Below are positions 1 to 5,454 of a stretch of 5,454 nt of DNA, in pieces. The position numbers were made by a program, and so were the translations under genes. The stretch is from an uncultured Oscillospiraceae bacterium (GTDB taxonomy: Bacteria > Bacillota > Clostridia > Oscillospirales > Oscillospiraceae). The notes beneath the pieces are model-generated. The model saw only the letters and a program-made list of their open reading frames with translations, was not told the origin of the DNA and ran no database searches. Where the stretch lies: contig CAKSXP010000134.1 of the NCBI GenBank assembly GCA_934515035.1, forward strand, positions 1-5,454. Reading direction: 5' to 3'. Position 1 is the stretch's first letter; each line of letters begins with the position of its first letter.

Positions 1-64
1 CCCGTTAGGAGGGAGAGTCCAGAGAGGGGCGGCTGCGTCCTCACAAGCTCCGTATCGTCTCGCA

Positions 65-80
65 GTTGGCTAACGCCAAC
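65..80. repeat. Short hairpin, 6-bp stem
   Basis: GTTGGC (65-70) and GCCAAC (75-80) are perfect inverse complements around the loop TAAC. No T-run follows on either strand, so it is not an intrinsic terminator. It is the first of several dyads in the left flank. Confidence 0.55.
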
Positions 81-102
81 CGCTCGCTCACTTCGCTGCT
101 CG

Positions 103-150
103 TCCTTCTCAAATCGAAACTTCTGTTTCGATTTGATTTAGGAAGAAGGA
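103..150. repeat. Two-part hairpin with perfect 11-bp apical stem
   Basis: The apical stem pairs 110-120 with 125-135 without mismatch around the tetraloop TTCT. After an internal bulge (136-143), the bases TCCTTCT (103-109) pair with AGAAGGA (144-150), and GCT (98-100) could pair with AGC (154-156). No T-tract follows on either strand, which argues against a terminator. A structured RNA or a folded DNA element is possible; the sequence alone does not decide. Confidence 0.65.
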
Positions 151-166
151 GCAAGCGGATATGCAG

Positions 167-187
167 TTTTCGCAATTCCTGCGGAAA
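167..187. repeat. 8-bp imperfect hairpin at the junction with the conserved repeat block
   Basis: TTTTCGCA (167-174) pairs with TGCGGAAA (180-187) through one G:T wobble, with loop ATTCC. It ends exactly where the segment shared with the right-hand copy becomes visible. Confidence 0.5.
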
Positions 188-349
188 CGGAATGGAGCGC
201 GCTTCTTCTGACGCGGCCCCTCTCTGGTGTGTTCTTTTGGGCGCTTTTCTTGCTCGTGCAAGAAAAGCGCCTCTGCGGAGCAAACCCAGCTTGGTAAAGC
301 TAAAAAGATAAAATAGAGGAAAAAGTTAAAAGGAAAAAATAAAAAGCAG
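187..349 (+). repeat. Left copy (A) of a structured intergenic repeat
   Basis: This segment matches, in inverted orientation, the end of the window (5316-5454). The outer 32 bp (187-218) differ from the other copy at two positions only. The middle holds a perfect 13-bp hairpin (241-270). The inner block around 285-305 is almost identical in both copies and contains a small dyad, AGCTT-GGTA-AAGCT (288-301). It then runs into an A-rich tract ending in AAGCAG. The A-rich tail is about 20 bp longer here than in copy B. There is no transposase and no terminal repeat typical of an insertion sequence. It could be a MITE-like element or an interspersed structured repeat; copy number elsewhere is unknown. 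Confidence 0.8.
241..270. repeat. Perfect 13-bp hairpin in repeat copy A
   Basis: Bases 241-253 and 258-270 are exact inverse complements around the tetraloop TCGT. The stem contains CTTTTC, also present in the equivalent stem of copy B, but the bases on either side of it differ between copies and remain paired. No T-run follows on either strand, so it does not look like a stand-alone terminator. Confidence 0.85.
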
Positions 350-372
350 GGCGCTGTGCAGCGCCCTGCTTT
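334..372 (-). terminator. Intrinsic terminator of the four-gene operon
   Basis: Read on the minus strand, an uninterrupted GC-rich inverted repeat (359-372 with 343-356, 14 potential base pairs, the top ones limited by the two-base centre) is followed by a T-rich run broken by single bases (345 down to 334). It begins about 27 nt after the clp stop codon. On the plus strand the hairpin is followed by GAACAG, so it should act only on leftward transcription. The T-run is supplied by the A-rich tail of the adjacent repeat copy A. Confidence 0.92.
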
Positions 373-399
373 GAACAGAACAGAATTACAGAATTATTG

Positions 400-2730
400 T
401 TACATCGCGTATATCTGTATCTTTCCGTCGCTTGCGGAAAGCGCGATATTGCTGACCTTGCCGTGGCATTTGTCCACGATCTCGGAGGCGATGGGGTCCT
501 CGATCTCCTTCTGTATCGTGCGGCGCAGATTGCGCGCGCCGTATGTCACGCTGAAGCTCTTTTCGGTCAGAAGATCGACAACGCCGTCGTCGAAGGTAAG
601 GGTGATGTTCTTCTCCGCCAGCAGCGTCACAAGCTCGCCAAGCATGATGCGGGCGATGCCCTTGAAGTTATCCTCGGTCAGACGGTTGAAATATATGATC
701 TCATCGACGCGGTTGATGAACTCGGGCCGCAGGAAATCGTTCAGCGCCTTGAGCGCCTTTTCCCTGCCCTGCTCGTTCACGCTCTGGTTGAAGCCGACGG
801 AGCCGGTCTTTCTGTCGCTGCCCGCGTTCGTCGTCATGATGATGACCGTGTTTTCGAAGTTCACGGTGCGGCCCTGCGCGTCCGTGATGCGGCCGTCGTC
901 CAGAATTTGCAGCAGCACGTTCAGCACGTCGGGGTGCGCCTTTTCGATCTCGTCGAAGAGCACGACGGAATAGGGCTTGCGCCTTATCTTCTCCGTCAGC
1001 TGGCCGGCATCGTCATAGCCGACGTATCCCGGAGGGGAGCCGATGATGCGCGAGACGGAGTGCTTTTCCATAAACTCGGACATATCCAGCCTTATGAGCG
1101 ACTCCGGCGCGTTGAAAAGGTCGGCGGCCAGCTGCTTTACCAGCTCCGTCTTGCCGACGCCGGTACTGCCGACGAAGATGAAGCTCACGGGTTTGCGCTT
1201 GGCCTGAAGTCCGACGCGGCTGCGCTTTATCGCGGCGCAGACGGTGTCCACGGCCTCGTCCTGACCGATTATGTGTGTTTTGAGCCGGTCTGCAAGGTGG
1301 CTCAGCCGCTCAAACTCGTCCTCGCGGATGGAGCTTGCCGGGATCTTCGTCCAAAGCTCGATGACTCTCGCAAGGTTTTCCGTTGTGAGCTTTGGCCGTC
1401 CGTGCGCGGCGATAAGGTTTTTCTCGTCCGCCAGCTGGAGGCTCTGGCTGCGGATCTCGGCCAGACGCTCGTAATGCTCGTTTTCCGTGTCCGCCATGAG
1501 AAGCTCGCGCTCCTTGTCGAGGTCGGCGAGATCCTTTTCGATCTCGTCGAGGCGGGCAAAGTCCCCGTTCTTGAGGTTGACGTCCGAACAGGCCTCGTCT
1601 ATGAGGTCGATGGCCTTATCCGGGAGATACCGGTCGGTTATATACCGCTCGCTGAGGATCACGGCCTGACGGCACATCTCGTCGGATATCTCAACGCCGT
1701 GATAGTCCTCGTAATAGTGCGCGATGCCCTTGAGGATGGCAACGCTGTCGTCGATGGACGGCTCCGCCACGGTGACGGGCTGGAACCGGCGCTCGAGCGC
1801 GGCGTCCTTTTCGATGCTCTTGCGGTATTCCGTGAAGGTGGTCGCGCCGATGACCTGGATCTCCCCGCGGGAAAGGGCGGGCTTGAGGATGTTGGCGGCG
1901 TTCATGCTGCCCTCGGCGTCGCCCGCGCCGACGATGTTGTGCACCTCGTCGATGACAAGGATGATGTTGCCCTGTTTGCGTATCTCCTCGATAAGTCCCT
2001 TCATGCGGCTCTCGAACTGGCCGCGGAACTGCGTTCCGGCGACGAGCGCCGTCAGGTCGAGAAGATCGACCTCCTTGTCGCGCAGCTTGTAGGGCACGCT
2101 GCCGTCCACGATGCGCTGGGCAAGCCCCTCGGCGATAGCGGTCTTGCCGACGCCGGGCTCGCCGATCAGGCAGGGGTTGTTCTTCTGGCGGCGGTTGAGT
2201 ATCTGTATGACGCGCTCGAGCTCCTCCTCGCGTCCGACCATGCGGTCGAGCTTGCCTTCCTTCGCGCGGTTGTTGAGGTTGATGCAGTAGTTGTCAAGGA
2301 ACTTGCGCTTGCGCGCGGCTTCGCGCGCCTCCTTGCTCGGACGCTGGGATGCGGAGTCCCCGCCGGAGGCGGGCTGCTGCGCGGAAGCGGGCGGGTTCTG
2401 CGCCGGAGGGTTGGCGCCTCCCGCGCCGAAAAGGCGGTTGAGGAAGGGGAAGGTCGCGGTCTTGCCGTCCTCGTCGCTGTCCTCTGCGGTGTTTTCGATG
2501 TCCATCAGTCCCTCGGCGGAGCCGAGAGCGTCCGTCATCTCTCCGGAAATGCCGTCGAGATCGTCGTCGGACAGGCCGAATTTGGCGATAATATCATCAA
2601 CGGGCTTTATGTGCAGCTCCTTGGCGCACTTGAGGCAGAGCCCCTCGTTTTTGGAGACCCCGTTTTCTATTTTCGTTATGAATATGACTGCCACGTTTTT
2701 GTGGCAGCGGGCGCAAAGTGTTGTTTGCAT
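400..2730 (-). CDS. clpE: ClpE-like ATP-dependent Clp unfoldase (double AAA+, N-terminal zinc finger)
   Basis: A 776-residue cytoplasmic HSP100 ATPase that should unfold proteins as a hexamer and feed them to ClpP. Seen in order: a zinc finger with C6, C9, C32 and C35; an acidic, then Pro/Ala/Gln-rich linker (about 70-135); AAA1 with Walker A GEPGVGKT (190-197), pore loop around F235, Walker B with D261/E262, and Arg finger R314/R315; a UVR-like coiled coil (about 395-435, with YERLAEIR); AAA2 with Walker A GSTGVGKT (521-528), pore loop GYVGY (568-572), Walker B with D593/E594, sensor-1 N635, Arg finger R674 and sensor-2 GAR (731-733). VGF (645-647) fits the ClpP-docking loop. The zinc finger in place of the paired Clp N-domain indicates ClpE rather than ClpC or ClpB. 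The protein is longer than Bacillus ClpE (about 700) mainly through the linker. CAGGAG lies 9 nt before the ATG, overlapping the end of the upstream gene. No CtsR-type operator, clpP or mcsAB is visible nearby. The exact paralogue name is less certain than the family. Confidence 0.95.
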   Translation of the reverse strand: MQTTLCARCHKNVAVIFITKIENGVSKNEGLCLKCAKELHIKPVDDIIAKFGLSDDDLDGISGEMTDALGSAEGLMDIENTAEDSDEDGKTATFPFLNRLFGAGGANPPAQNPPASAQQPASGGDSASQRPSKEAREAARKRKFLDNYCINLNNRAKEGKLDRMVGREEELERVIQILNRRQKNNPCLIGEPGVGKTAIAEGLAQRIVDGSVPYKLRDKEVDLLDLTALVAGTQFRGQFESRMKGLIEEIRKQGNIILVIDEVHNIVGAGDAEGSMNAANILKPALSRGEIQVIGATTFTEYRKSIEKDAALERRFQPVTVAEPSIDDSVAILKGIAHYYEDYHGVEISDEMCRQAVILSERYITDRYLPDKAIDLIDEACSDVNLKNGDFARLDEIEKDLADLDKERELLMADTENEHYERLAEIRSQSLQLADEKNLIAAHGRPKLTTENLARVIELWTKIPASSIREDEFERLSHLADRLKTHIIGQDEAVDTVCAAIKRSRVGLQAKRKPVSFIFVGSTGVGKTELVKQLAADLFNAPESLIRLDMSEFMEKHSVSRIIGSPPGYVGYDDAGQLTEKIRRKPYSVVLFDEIEKAHPDVLNVLLQILDDGRITDAQGRTVNFENTVIIMTTNAGSDRKTGSVGFNQSVNEQGREKALKALNDFLRPEFINRVDEIIYFNRLTEDNFKGIARIMLGELVTLLAEKNITLTFDDGVVDLLTEKSFSVTYGARNLRRTIQKEIEDPIASEIVDKCHGKVSNIALSASDGKIQIYAM

Positions 2731-2734
2731 AGAT

Positions 2735-3280
2735 TCAATCTCCTGTTGTTTTTGCTTTCATGATGCTGATATAGCGCTTGATATAGGTCGCAAAAGCCAG
2801 CAGCGACGCCGCAAGACAGACACAGATCATCGCTATCGCGGCGGTGTGGGGAATGTCGGGAAAGACGATCAGTGCGACGCAGATTATGAAAAACAGGACG
2901 GTCGCGGTCTTTCCAAAGATGTTTGAAGGCGGTATCTCGACCTTTGCGCGGCGGTGGATGAGCAGTCCGCCGAGACCCATGCACAGCTCCTTGCAGACGA
3001 AGATGAGCAGTACCCACAACGGGATTATTCCCTTTATCGTGATGCAGGAGAGCACCGCGAACAGGAACATCTTGTCACCCAGAGGGTCGAGCACCTTGCC
3101 GAGGTTGGTTATAAGGCCGTATCGCCGCGCGATAAAGCCGTCGAGAAAATCCGTCACCGTTGCGGCGGCGTAAACGACGGCGGCCCATACCTCCGCCATC
3201 GGTATCCCGGAGAAAAACACGAGGACAAACACCGGCACAAGACACAGCCGGATCACAGACAGCATGTTTGGTACGTTCAT
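2735..3280 (-). CDS. pgsA: CDP-alcohol phosphatidyltransferase, probably phosphatidylglycerophosphate synthase
   Basis: An integral membrane enzyme of 181 residues, which would transfer a phosphatidyl group from CDP-diacylglycerol to an alcohol, most likely glycerol-3-phosphate, the first step to phosphatidylglycerol. The complete family signature is present with exact spacing: D44, D47, G48, A51, R52, G61, D65 and D69; the aspartates bind metal and catalyse. The N-terminus (NVPNMLSVIR) is the motif usual in PgsA. Hydrophobic stretches lie at about 8-24, 29-43, 71-83, 85-107, 124-140 and 146-165. Length is close to usual PgsA (about 180-195). The part after residue 110 is less typical, so a related enzyme such as a cardiolipin synthase of this superfamily is possible. 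The ATG is preceded by an all-G run (3286-3291), an unusual ribosome binding site. The stop codon lies 4 nt before the clp start, indicating translational coupling. Confidence 0.88.
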   Translation of the reverse strand: MNVPNMLSVIRLCLVPVFVLVFFSGIPMAEVWAAVVYAAATVTDFLDGFIARRYGLITNLGKVLDPLGDKMFLFAVLSCITIKGIIPLWVLLIFVCKELCMGLGGLLIHRRAKVEIPPSNIFGKTATVLFFIICVALIVFPDIPHTAAIAMICVCLAASLLAFATYIKRYISIMKAKTTGD

Positions 3281-3285
3281 GTTTT

Positions 3286-3299
3286 CCCCCCGTTTATGT
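3286..3299 (-). promoter_or_regulatory. G-only ribosome binding site with shared leader motif before pgsA
   Basis: On the minus strand ACATAAACG (3299-3291) runs into six G residues (3291-3286), five bases before the ATG. The G-run could pair with the 16S anti-Shine-Dalgarno through a G:U wobble, but lacks the usual AGGAGG. The same 9-mer followed by a G-run precedes cvpA (4056-4074). Confidence 0.6.
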
Positions 3300-3309
3300 T
3301 TTTATCGGA

Positions 3310-4047
3310 TCAGAATTGCAGCCATTTGTAGACATAGTCCTTTTCAAGGAACCACGAGGCCAGCTTTGTCGATTCGAGCGTGTCCTCGCTGAATAGCTTT
3401 CCCGTAAAGCGGAAGGCCCATGCCAGAAGCGCGCAGAAGCACACGCCCGTCAGCACGCCGATCACCGTTCCGCCTATCTCGTTTATGATGTCCAGACAGG
3501 GGAATTTGAAGCTCAGGTTCAGCAGATTTCCGGCCACCGTCAGCAGTATGGCGATCAGCACGAAGCCGAGTATGACGCCGAGATAGTATGTAAACCTCTC
3601 GCAGAATATCTGTACGACGCCGGTCGAGAGCGCGACGTTGTTTTCTTCGGAATACTCGACCGCCTCCTGCGCCATGCGCTCCGCCGTCGAGTCGTAAACG
3701 CCGAGCGACTTGTATGCCGCTTTCGCGGCGGGGACGCGCAGCTCCGGGTTCTGTTCGAACAGGTCGTTGACGGAAAGCTCAACGTCGTAGTTTCCGTTCT
3801 CGTCCGGTTCATAGCCGAGCAGATCGTAGAGCCCGGTCTCGACCCTTGCCTCGAGATAGCCGCTGGCAAAGGGCTTCAGCGCCGGGATGACCTCGTATGA
3901 GAAGGTGGTGGACAAAAGATGTCCTCCGTACAGAGATACTATTATGACGGCCAGTCCGCCTATTCCCATTATGATGCCTTTTTTATATCCGGCCCAGCCG
4001 CAGATTATGAGTATCGCGACAAAAATCAGATCAATGATAAGTTTCAC
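3310..4047 (-). CDS. CvpA-family integral membrane protein
   Basis: A 245-residue protein with the CvpA/colicin V production family layout. A first helix (about 3-19) is followed by the charged turn GYKKG (20-24) and a second glycine-rich helix (25-45). A polar insert follows (about 46-145). Then come a third helix (about 154-178) and a fourth glycine-rich helix (about 189-211, IGGTVIGVLTGVCF), with a short amphipathic tail ending in a tryptophan-containing segment. The polar insert is rich in acidic residues and, by the positive-inside rule, should face outward. It makes the protein longer than the roughly 160-residue enterobacterial CvpA. Biochemical function of the family is unsettled; links to envelope maintenance and export have been proposed. 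The start is GTG, chosen because AGGGGG lies 8 nt upstream and the first helix follows at once. It ends 29 nt before pgsA. Confidence 0.85.
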   Translation of the reverse strand: MKLIIDLIFVAILIICGWAGYKKGIIMGIGGLAVIIVSLYGGHLLSTTFSYEVIPALKPFASGYLEARVETGLYDLLGYEPDENGNYDVELSVNDLFEQNPELRVPAAKAAYKSLGVYDSTAERMAQEAVEYSEENNVALSTGVVQIFCERFTYYLGVILGFVLIAILLTVAGNLLNLSFKFPCLDIINEIGGTVIGVLTGVCFCALLAWAFRFTGKLFSEDTLESTKLASWFLEKDYVYKWLQF

Positions 4048-4055
4048 CAGTGTTT

Positions 4056-4074
4056 CCCCCTATGGCGTTTATGT
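4056..4074 (-). promoter_or_regulatory. Ribosome binding site and leader motif deciding the GTG start of cvpA
   Basis: On the minus strand ACATAAACG (4074-4066) is followed by CCAT and then AGGGGG (4061-4056), with 8 nt to the GTG at 4047-4045. No ATG lies at suitable spacing, which supports GTG as the initiator. The arrangement repeats before pgsA without the short insertion. Confidence 0.6.
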
Positions 4075-4103
4075 GTGTATGCCTTGTTCGGGCAGCTCTG
4101 TTC

Positions 4104-5219
4104 TTATGATATGGTCTTCAGCTCGCCGTAATACGCCGAGAGCATCAGCGCCTTGCCGTCCGAGCGCAGCAGCGCGCCCTTGACGCCGAGGATATCCTCC
4201 TCCGCCCCCTTTTCGGAAAGGTCCGCGCCGTAAAGTACGCAGCCGTCCGTATAAAGCGCCAGCGTTTTTTCCCCGCTGCGGGAGAGCGAAACGAGCGAAC
4301 GGTCCGTCGTGACGGAGGCGAGGATCTCGCCGGTCGTGTCGAAGCTTGTCAGCGTGCCAGTGCCCCCGGTCAGATATTCGCTCAGGAACAGGGACATGTG
4401 CCCGCCGGATACGGCATAGTCAACGAGATATGCCCCCTCGAAGCCGAAGCTGCGCTGGTCCCCGGCGGATGAATCGACAAAGACGATGTCGTCCTCGCTG
4501 ACAAGGCACAGGCGCGAACCGCTCAGCCAGATGACGTCGAAATACAGCTTGTCCGCGAGCGTGAGCGAGGCCTTTTCCGTTTCGGAATCGAGCCGGAAAA
4601 TGTGGAGCACCGTTCCGCTGCTCTCCGCGCAGATCGCGGCCATGGCCCCGCCGTCCGGCGAGACGGCACATTTCATCAGCCAGCCGGAGCCGGAATACCA
4701 GCGGTAAACGGGCGAGAGCGCGCTGTTGTATATCGTTGCAAGGCCCTTATAGCCCGCCTCCTGGGTGCAGACGGCGAAATAGCCGTTTTCCGCCATGTCG
4801 GCGGAGATGATCGTGCCCTCGGGGTCGATTTGGGTCACGGCGCCGGTCCTGTCGGCGGCATAGAGAGCCGTTCCGCCGGCGTCGAAGAATATGGCCAGCT
4901 TTTCGGAGGCGTCCACCGCGGGCGCTTCCATGGAAAAGATGCTTTTTGCGACCGTATTGCCCGCCTGATCCGTGAGCTGGAGCCCCGTTGTGGAGGCGAC
5001 GGCGAGCCCGTCGCCGCAGAGCGCAAAGCGCTGGTCGGAGCCGGTCTCATAGGTGAAAGGCTCGATATCCGCATACCGGTCCGCGGGGCCGGGCGAAAAC
5101 AGCCTGTCGCGGAAGAGAAACGCCGCGACGGCCAGCGCCAGTATCAGCACGATGCCTGCCGCAGCCAGTGAACGCAGCGTTTGTCTGCGTTTGGAAGTTT
5201 GTCCGTTGTTTTCTGTCAT
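4104..5219 (-). CDS. Membrane-anchored extracytoplasmic protein, DUF5711-like, probable beta-propeller
   Basis: A 371-residue protein of unknown function. A short cytoplasmic start with KRR (10-12) leads into one hydrophobic helix (about 17-37, rich in Ala, Leu, Ile and Val). There is no signal-peptidase site I trust, so it is probably an N-terminal anchor with the rest outside. From about 50 to the end it is a series of beta-strand-like repeats alternating hydrophobic pairs with Gly/Asp/Ser turns, for example DGLAVAS (70-76), VSPDGGAMA (186-194) and SRSGEKTLALY (313-323), typical of WD/PQQ-like propeller blades. I count roughly six to seven blades but cannot fix borders. No catalytic motif or cysteine pattern stands out. 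I recall DUF5711 proteins of this architecture in clostridia; the family assignment is from memory. It is the first gene of the operon, 56 nt before cvpA. Sensing, scaffolding or ligand binding at the envelope is inference. ATG start with weak AGGTAG 4 nt upstream. Confidence 0.82.
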   Translation of the reverse strand: MTENNGQTSKRRQTLRSLAAAGIVLILALAVAAFLFRDRLFSPGPADRYADIEPFTYETGSDQRFALCGDGLAVASTTGLQLTDQAGNTVAKSIFSMEAPAVDASEKLAIFFDAGGTALYAADRTGAVTQIDPEGTIISADMAENGYFAVCTQEAGYKGLATIYNSALSPVYRWYSGSGWLMKCAVSPDGGAMAAICAESSGTVLHIFRLDSETEKASLTLADKLYFDVIWLSGSRLCLVSEDDIVFVDSSAGDQRSFGFEGAYLVDYAVSGGHMSLFLSEYLTGGTGTLTSFDTTGEILASVTTDRSLVSLSRSGEKTLALYTDGCVLYGADLSEKGAEEDILGVKGALLRSDGKALMLSAYYGELKTIS

Positions 5220-5247
5220 AACTCTACCTGTAAAGCTGTGATTTGTC

Positions 5248-5276
5248 AGTATACCATATAATGCGGAAAAATGATA
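5248..5276 (-). promoter_or_regulatory. Extended -10 promoter of the operon
   Basis: On the minus strand TGGTATACT (5256-5248) is a strong extended -10 element (TGn plus TATACT). At 17-18 nt spacing the -35 position (about 5271-5277) is a poor match to TTGACA, which is common when the -10 is extended. Transcription would start near 5241, giving a leader of about 20 nt that carries only the ribosome binding site (AGGTAG, 5229-5224). No riboswitch or attenuator fits into such a leader. Confidence 0.65.
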
Positions 5277-5277
5277 G

Positions 5278-5293
5278 ATAATTTGTGAATTAT
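5278..5293. promoter_or_regulatory. AT-rich 6-bp dyad just upstream of the promoter
   Basis: ATAATT (5278-5283) and AATTAT (5288-5293) are perfect inverse complements around TGTG. The dyad abuts the -35 position, about -37 to -52 from the expected start, where an activator or an AT-rich UP-like element could act. A 6-bp AT dyad can arise by chance, so the regulatory role is only a possibility. Confidence 0.25.
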
Positions 5294-5315
5294 GAGAGCA
5301 GAGAGGTGGTAATTG

Positions 5316-5454
5316 CTGCTTTTCTTACTTTTTCCTTTTAGCTTTACCAAGCTTGGGTCTCTTTCAGAGGGACATACTTTTCCGCTCGTCCGGAAAAGTA
5401 TGCAAAAGGGACGCCAAAGGGTGGCCACGTCAGAAGAAGTGCGCTCCATTCCGT
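5316..5454 (-). repeat. Right copy (B) of the structured intergenic repeat, cut by the window end
   Basis: Inverted relative to copy A. The outer 32 bp (5454-5423) match 187-218 with two differences. A perfect 12-bp hairpin (5373-5402) occupies the place of the 13-bp one in copy A. The inner block, including the AGCTT/AAGCT dyad (5340-5353), matches copy A. The A-rich tail (T-rich on plus) ends in the same AAGCAG at 5321-5316. Because the window stops inside the conserved outer block, the element very likely continues beyond 5454. Its inner end lies about 60 bp upstream of the operon's -10 element. Confidence 0.8.
5373..5402. repeat. Perfect 12-bp hairpin in repeat copy B
   Basis: CATACTTTTCCG (5373-5384) and CGGAAAAGTATG (5391-5402) pair without mismatch around the six-base loop CTCGTC. 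The loop resembles the CTCGTG centre of the copy A hairpin (253-258) on the plus strand. No T-run follows on either strand. Confidence 0.85.

Larger units (their letters stand above)
1..187. other. Gene-free, hairpin-rich intergenic segment, probably outer part of the flanking repeat
   Basis: I see no credible gene here; the two open frames crossing it lack a convincing ribosome binding site and run through dyads. It contains a chain of inverted repeats: a 6-bp stem with TAAC loop (65-80), an 11-bp perfect stem with TTCT loop (110-135) whose flanks 103-109 and 144-150 also pair, and an 8-bp stem with one G:T wobble (167-174 with 180-187). A 12-bp block at 19-30 is the exact inverse of 216-227 inside the neighbouring repeat, and GCGTC (35-39) mirrors GACGC (210-214). 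This suggests that the repeat called at 187-349 is only the inner part of a larger structured element. It cannot be compared with the right-hand copy, because the window ends at the equivalent point. Confidence 0.6.

Noticed and set aside
241..270. Repeat hairpins (also 5373-5402) as intrinsic terminators
   Set aside because: The stems are strong, but no T-run follows on either strand.
41..311. Overlapping open frames of 80-81 codons on both strands in the left flank
   Set aside because: No ribosome binding site, both run through perfect hairpins, and the copies in the two flanks keep pairing rather than protein sequence in the middle.
397..2763. A 788-codon open frame on the plus strand covering the whole clp gene
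   Set aside because: The minus-strand frame carries complete AAA+ motifs in both domains. The plus-strand product has no recognisable domain and is a low-complexity Val/Leu/Ala/Asp/Arg-rich shadow of GC-rich codon usage in the antisense register.
5246..5449. A 67-codon minus-strand frame upstream of the operon
   Set aside because: It begins in repeat copy B, runs through its hairpin and the operon promoter, and lacks a ribosome binding site. It is best explained by the repeat.
187..5454. The whole window as a composite transposon or invertible cassette
   Set aside because: The flanking copies are inverted but diverged in their centres, and there is no transposase, recombinase or target duplication in view. 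The genes between them are ordinary housekeeping types.
1..5454. tRNA, rRNA, CRISPR array or phage genes
   Set aside because: I found no cloverleaf-like pattern, regularly spaced direct repeats or phage protein motifs on either strand.

Overview
The window is a compact four-gene operon read entirely on the minus strand. It is bounded by an intrinsic terminator on the left and a promoter region on the right, and two diverged copies of a short structured repeat sit outside it in opposite orientations. Coding DNA is GC-rich and the intergenic DNA is AT-rich. Gene content (ClpE-type Clp ATPase with an N-terminal zinc finger, long CvpA-family protein, DUF5711-like protein) and the Shine-Dalgarno sequences point to a Gram-positive clostridial genome, probably a gut Oscillospiraceae/Ruminococcaceae-type organism. 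The taxonomic guess is inference from protein style, not a database match.

Layout in transcription order (right to left): an extended -10 promoter near 5248-5256; a membrane-anchored, probably beta-propeller protein resembling DUF5711 (4104-5219); a four-helix CvpA-family membrane protein starting with GTG (3310-4047); a CDP-alcohol phosphatidyltransferase, probably PgsA (2735-3280); a ClpE-like double-AAA+ unfoldase (400-2730); and a strong terminator (334-372). Gaps are 56, 29 and 4 nt, so one transcript is likely. The last two genes look translationally coupled. Three of the four products are membrane-associated, and the clp gene adds protein quality control, so the operon reads as an envelope/housekeeping cluster. 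No protein is obviously new to science; the DUF5711-like one has no assigned function.

The non-coding flanks hold the least explained material. Positions 187-349 (+) and 5316-5454 (-) are copies of one repeat. Each has a nearly invariant outer block of about 32 bp, a long perfect hairpin whose stem sequence differs between copies while pairing is kept, and a nearly invariant inner block ending in an A-rich tract. The inner ends of both copies face the operon. The left copy's A-rich end coincides with the U-tract and first stem bases of the operon terminator. Further left (1-187) is a chain of smaller hairpins and a 12-bp inverted repeat, probably the outer part of the same element. No tRNA, rRNA, CRISPR array, transposase or other gene is visible.
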